DNA of 8,322 nucleotides, taken from the NCBI GenBank assembly GCA_029555925.1, contig JAKPQU010000296.1, forward strand, positions 1-8,322. Reading direction: 5' to 3'. The notes under the pieces are model-generated. The model had not been told where the DNA came from and ran no database searches. It saw nothing but the letters and a program-made list of their open reading frames with translations. This stretch comes from Bacillota bacterium. Its GTDB lineage: Bacteria > Eremiobacterota > SpSt-956 > JAKJGF01. This document shows positions 4,738 through 8,322 of this stretch, in pieces. Numbering within the stretch: the first letter of the stretch is position 1; each line of letters begins with the position of its first letter. Both the position numbers and the translations under genes were made by a program.

Positions 4738-6498
4738 ATGATAAAGAAAACAATCGAAGAATTGATAACAAAATCCCTGAATGAAACAGGGGTAACGGAA
4801 TATAATGTTAAGATTGAGCTTACCCCTGACGGGCATAAAGGTGATTTTACCTTTAACTCTTTTCCTCTGGCAAAGATATTAAGAAAGAATCCGAAGGTTA
4901 TTGCAGAAACTCTTGCGGAAAAGCTGAAAAATTATGAGATCTTTGAGGAACTGGAAACTGTGCAGGGTTATTTAAATATTACTGTTAACAGAGAAAAACT
5001 GTTCTCCTCTGTTCTGGAGGTCATTTTAAAAGACGGTTTGAATTACGGTTCCAGTGACAGATATAAAGGCAAAAAGGTTATGGTGGAATATTCTTCTCCC
5101 AATACCAATAAGCCACAGCATCTGGGACATGTAAGAAATAATGTCCTTGGTATGGCTCTTTCCAATATCCTTGAAAATGCAGGTTATGAAGTAATAAGAA
5201 CAAATCTGATAAATAACAGGGGTATTCACATATGTAAATCCATGCTTGCCTATAAAAAATGGGGTGAAGGCAGAGAACCTGATATTAAAGGTGATCATTT
5301 TGTCGGTAATTACTATGTGCTCTTTGAAAAAAAATATGATGAAGAATACAGGGAATATCTGAAGGAAAATCCCGGATGTAACATCAGTAAAGAGGATTTT
5401 TTCAAGATATCAAAATTAGGGCAGGAAGCGCAGAAGATGCTTCAGATGTGGGAAGATGGAGATAAAGAAACAATAGAGTTATGGGAGAAAATGAACAACT
5501 GGGTTATAGATGGTTTTATGGAAACTTACAGATTGCTTGGTTGTACCTTCGACAGAATATATCTGGAAAGCAACACCTATATGATGGGTAAGAAAATAGT
5601 TCTGGATGCCCTTGAGTCCGGTATAGTTTACAGGGGAGACGACGGAGCCGTAAAGATAGATCTCTCTGAAGAAGGCCTCGGACACAAGGTACTTCTCCGT
5701 TCTGACGGCACATCTGTCTATATGACACAGGATATTGGCACAACTGTTCATAAACATGAAGATTATAAAACGGATTTACAGTTCTTTGTCGTTGGAGACG
5801 AGCAGAATTTTCATTTTAAAGTGTTATTCTCTATACTTAAAAGACTGGGGTATAATTTTGCTGCAGGGTGTCACCATTATTCTTACGGTATGATAAATTT
5901 ACCTGAAGGAAAGATGAAATCCAGAGAGGGGACTGTAGTGGATGCAGATGAACTTATATTCAGTCTCCGGAATATGGTAAAAGATATCATGGCAGGAAGA
6001 GATATGGAGAACGAGCTTGAAGAGAGAGCGCTGAAACTGGCACTGGCAGCACTTAAATTTATGATATTGAAAATAAATCCTGCAAGCACTATGATCTTTA
6101 ATCCGAAAGAAGCTATTTCTTTTGAAGGTGATACAGGCCCCTATTTGCTTTATGTTTATGTCAGATGCCAGCATATACTGGCCAGAGCCGGTTCTGTTAA
6201 TTTTGAAGCTATAAATTACAAAAGACTTGGCAATGAAGAAGAAGTTGCGCTGGTAAAACATTTAAGTTATTTCCCTGAATTATGTCTTGCTGTTGCCTCT
6301 GACTACAATCTCTCGGTTCTGGCCGGTTATTTATTGAACCTAGGGAAAAAGTTTCACAGGTTTTATCATCTTCATGACGTATTGCATCAGGATGATTCGG
6401 GGCTTATGATAGCCAGACTGGCATTGATTAAATGTGTAAGGGATGTAATTTCCAGAGGATTAAAATTACTTTTTATAGATACAGTGGAAGAAATGTGA
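4738..6498 (+). CDS. argS: Arginyl-tRNA synthetase
   Basis: Class I aminoacyl-tRNA synthetase that charges tRNA-Arg with arginine using ATP, in the cytoplasm; essential for translation. At 586 residues the length is normal. The N-terminal Arg-specific domain (about 1-105) includes the usual GDFTFNSFPLAK segment. The HIGH motif is HLGH (128-131) after EYSSPNTNKP. The KMSKS-type loop is KMKSREGTVVDADEL (392-406), a form common in bacterial ArgS. GDTGPYLLYVYVRCQHILARA (from 464) opens the C-terminal anticodon-binding (DALR) domain, and the end LLFIDTVEEM is family-like. I chose the ATG at 4738 because GGAGG (4729-4733) lies four bases upstream and family homology begins there; the upstream in-frame GTG at 4678 would translate the heptamer hairpin. 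It is followed by the rRNA promoter, so it is not in an operon with 16S. Confidence 0.97.
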   Translation: MIKKTIEELITKSLNETGVTEYNVKIELTPDGHKGDFTFNSFPLAKILRKNPKVIAETLAEKLKNYEIFEELETVQGYLNITVNREKLFSSVLEVILKDGLNYGSSDRYKGKKVMVEYSSPNTNKPQHLGHVRNNVLGMALSNILENAGYEVIRTNLINNRGIHICKSMLAYKKWGEGREPDIKGDHFVGNYYVLFEKKYDEEYREYLKENPGCNISKEDFFKISKLGQEAQKMLQMWEDGDKETIELWEKMNNWVIDGFMETYRLLGCTFDRIYLESNTYMMGKKIVLDALESGIVYRGDDGAVKIDLSEEGLGHKVLLRSDGTSVYMTQDIGTTVHKHEDYKTDLQFFVVGDEQNFHFKVLFSILKRLGYNFAAGCHHYSYGMINLPEGKMKSREGTVVDADELIFSLRNMVKDIMAGRDMENELEERALKLALAALKFMILKINPASTMIFNPKEAISFEGDTGPYLLYVYVRCQHILARAGSVNFEAINYKRLGNEEEVALVKHLSYFPELCLAVASDYNLSVLAGYLLNLGKKFHRFYHLHDVLHQDDSGLMIARLALIKCVRDVISRGLKLLFIDTVEEM

Positions 6499-6525
6499 GG
6501 AATTTTTTTATTATGAGAAGGTATT

Positions 6526-6557
6526 TTGCCGTGAAAACTGGCGCTATAACAGGGTTT
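6526..6557 (+). terminator. Possible weak terminator after argS
   Basis: GCC(N9)GGC or CTG(N9)CAG pairings are possible ahead of a TTTTTT run at 6555-6560. The stems are short and overlap, so this is a weak candidate; nothing better lies between argS and the rRNA promoter. Confidence 0.25.
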
Positions 6558-6587
6558 TTTGAATTAAAAAAATATTTTTAAAAAGTA

Positions 6588-6616
6588 TTGACATGAGTGG
6601 GAACGAATAGTATAAT
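6588..6616 (+). promoter_or_regulatory. rRNA promoter with perfect consensus
   Basis: TTGACA (6588-6593) and TATAAT (6611-6616) are both perfect sigma-70/sigma-A hexamers with the optimal 17-base spacer. The 25 bases upstream are almost pure A and T with A- and T-tracts (6561-6584), as in an UP element contacted by the RNA polymerase alpha subunit. Transcription should start near 6623, about 165 bases before the 16S gene. This is the strongest promoter in the window and fits an rRNA operon. Confidence 0.92.
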
Positions 6617-6786
6617 ATATATTCGGGTCAAGTAAATGGACTTTGAAAACTAAATAGCATACAAGAGATTGAAACAATCGAAAGAAGTTTCAAAGGGCTC
6701 TCAATGAAGATTGAGTTAAGTATATAAACAGAGCTAAGCAAAGTTTAAGTCGGATAAAAATCTCATAAGAGATTTATATAAATTTT
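6617..6786 (+). promoter_or_regulatory. rRNA leader with boxA-like site and hairpins
   Basis: The leader holds TGGACTTTGAAAACT (6637-6651), which resembles the boxA antitermination element seen in Firmicutes rRNA operons and bound by NusB/NusE. Three short hairpins follow: GATTG-AAA-CAATC (6667-6679), CTCAAT-GAAG-ATTGAG (6700-6715) and AAATCTC-ATAA-GAGATTT (6758-6775). The last ends 11 bases before the 16S start and may help fold or process the precursor. There is no leader ORF with a good ribosome binding site. Confidence 0.65.
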
Positions 6787-8320
<1,534 letters not shown>

Positions 8321-8322
8321 AG

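Noticed and set aside
5026..6261. Minus-strand open frames opposite argS
   Set aside because: They are shadows of the argS coding strand, which has full family homology; none has a plausible start signal.

Overview
This is an AT-rich bacterial chromosome segment. It holds four protein genes that look real and are on solid ground (tatA, a pilT-like gene, an unrecognised 468-residue gene, argS), one small predicted membrane protein, and a complete 16S rRNA gene running to the right edge. Ribosome binding sites of AAGGAG type precede most genes and match the CCTCC anti-Shine-Dalgarno at the 16S 3' end. The 16S gene is clearly bacterial and carries the universal primer-site sequences. I cannot place it in a phylum by reading. 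The boxA-like rRNA leader and the CCTTTCT 3' end resemble Firmicutes and related lineages, and the many repeats and unrecognised genes suggest an uncultivated group, but that is inference.

Layout. Bases 1-465 are non-coding and hold repeat copy A (141-221) and small inverted repeats. A divergent pair follows: tatA (minus, 466-663) and a pilT-like ATPase gene (plus, 912-2000), each with a sigma-70-type promoter in the 248-base gap. Bases 2001-2373 are a repeat-rich spacer. A 94-residue membrane protein gene (minus, 2374-2658) converges on pilT. Bases 2659-3149 are AT-rich, then hold a promoter and a compact structured RNA (about 3001-3129) that looks like the right end / omega RNA of an IS200/IS605 transposon, with no tnpB beside it. 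This RNA would run directly into the leader of the 468-residue gene (3150-4556), whose middle resembles a PD-(D/E)XK nuclease core that has lost its lysine and whose tail has ten consecutive lysines. Between that gene and argS (4738-6498) lie repeat copy B, an inverted near-copy of A, and a hairpin built of heptamer repeats. After argS come a perfect-consensus rRNA promoter, a structured leader and the 16S gene.

The genes do not form one obvious pathway: protein export (TatA), type IV pilus dynamics (PilT), translation (ArgS, 16S) and unknowns. The main interest is in the spacers: a solo omega-RNA-like locus, a roughly 81-base inverted repeat pair flanking 4.4 kb, and three sites showing 7-base periodicity.
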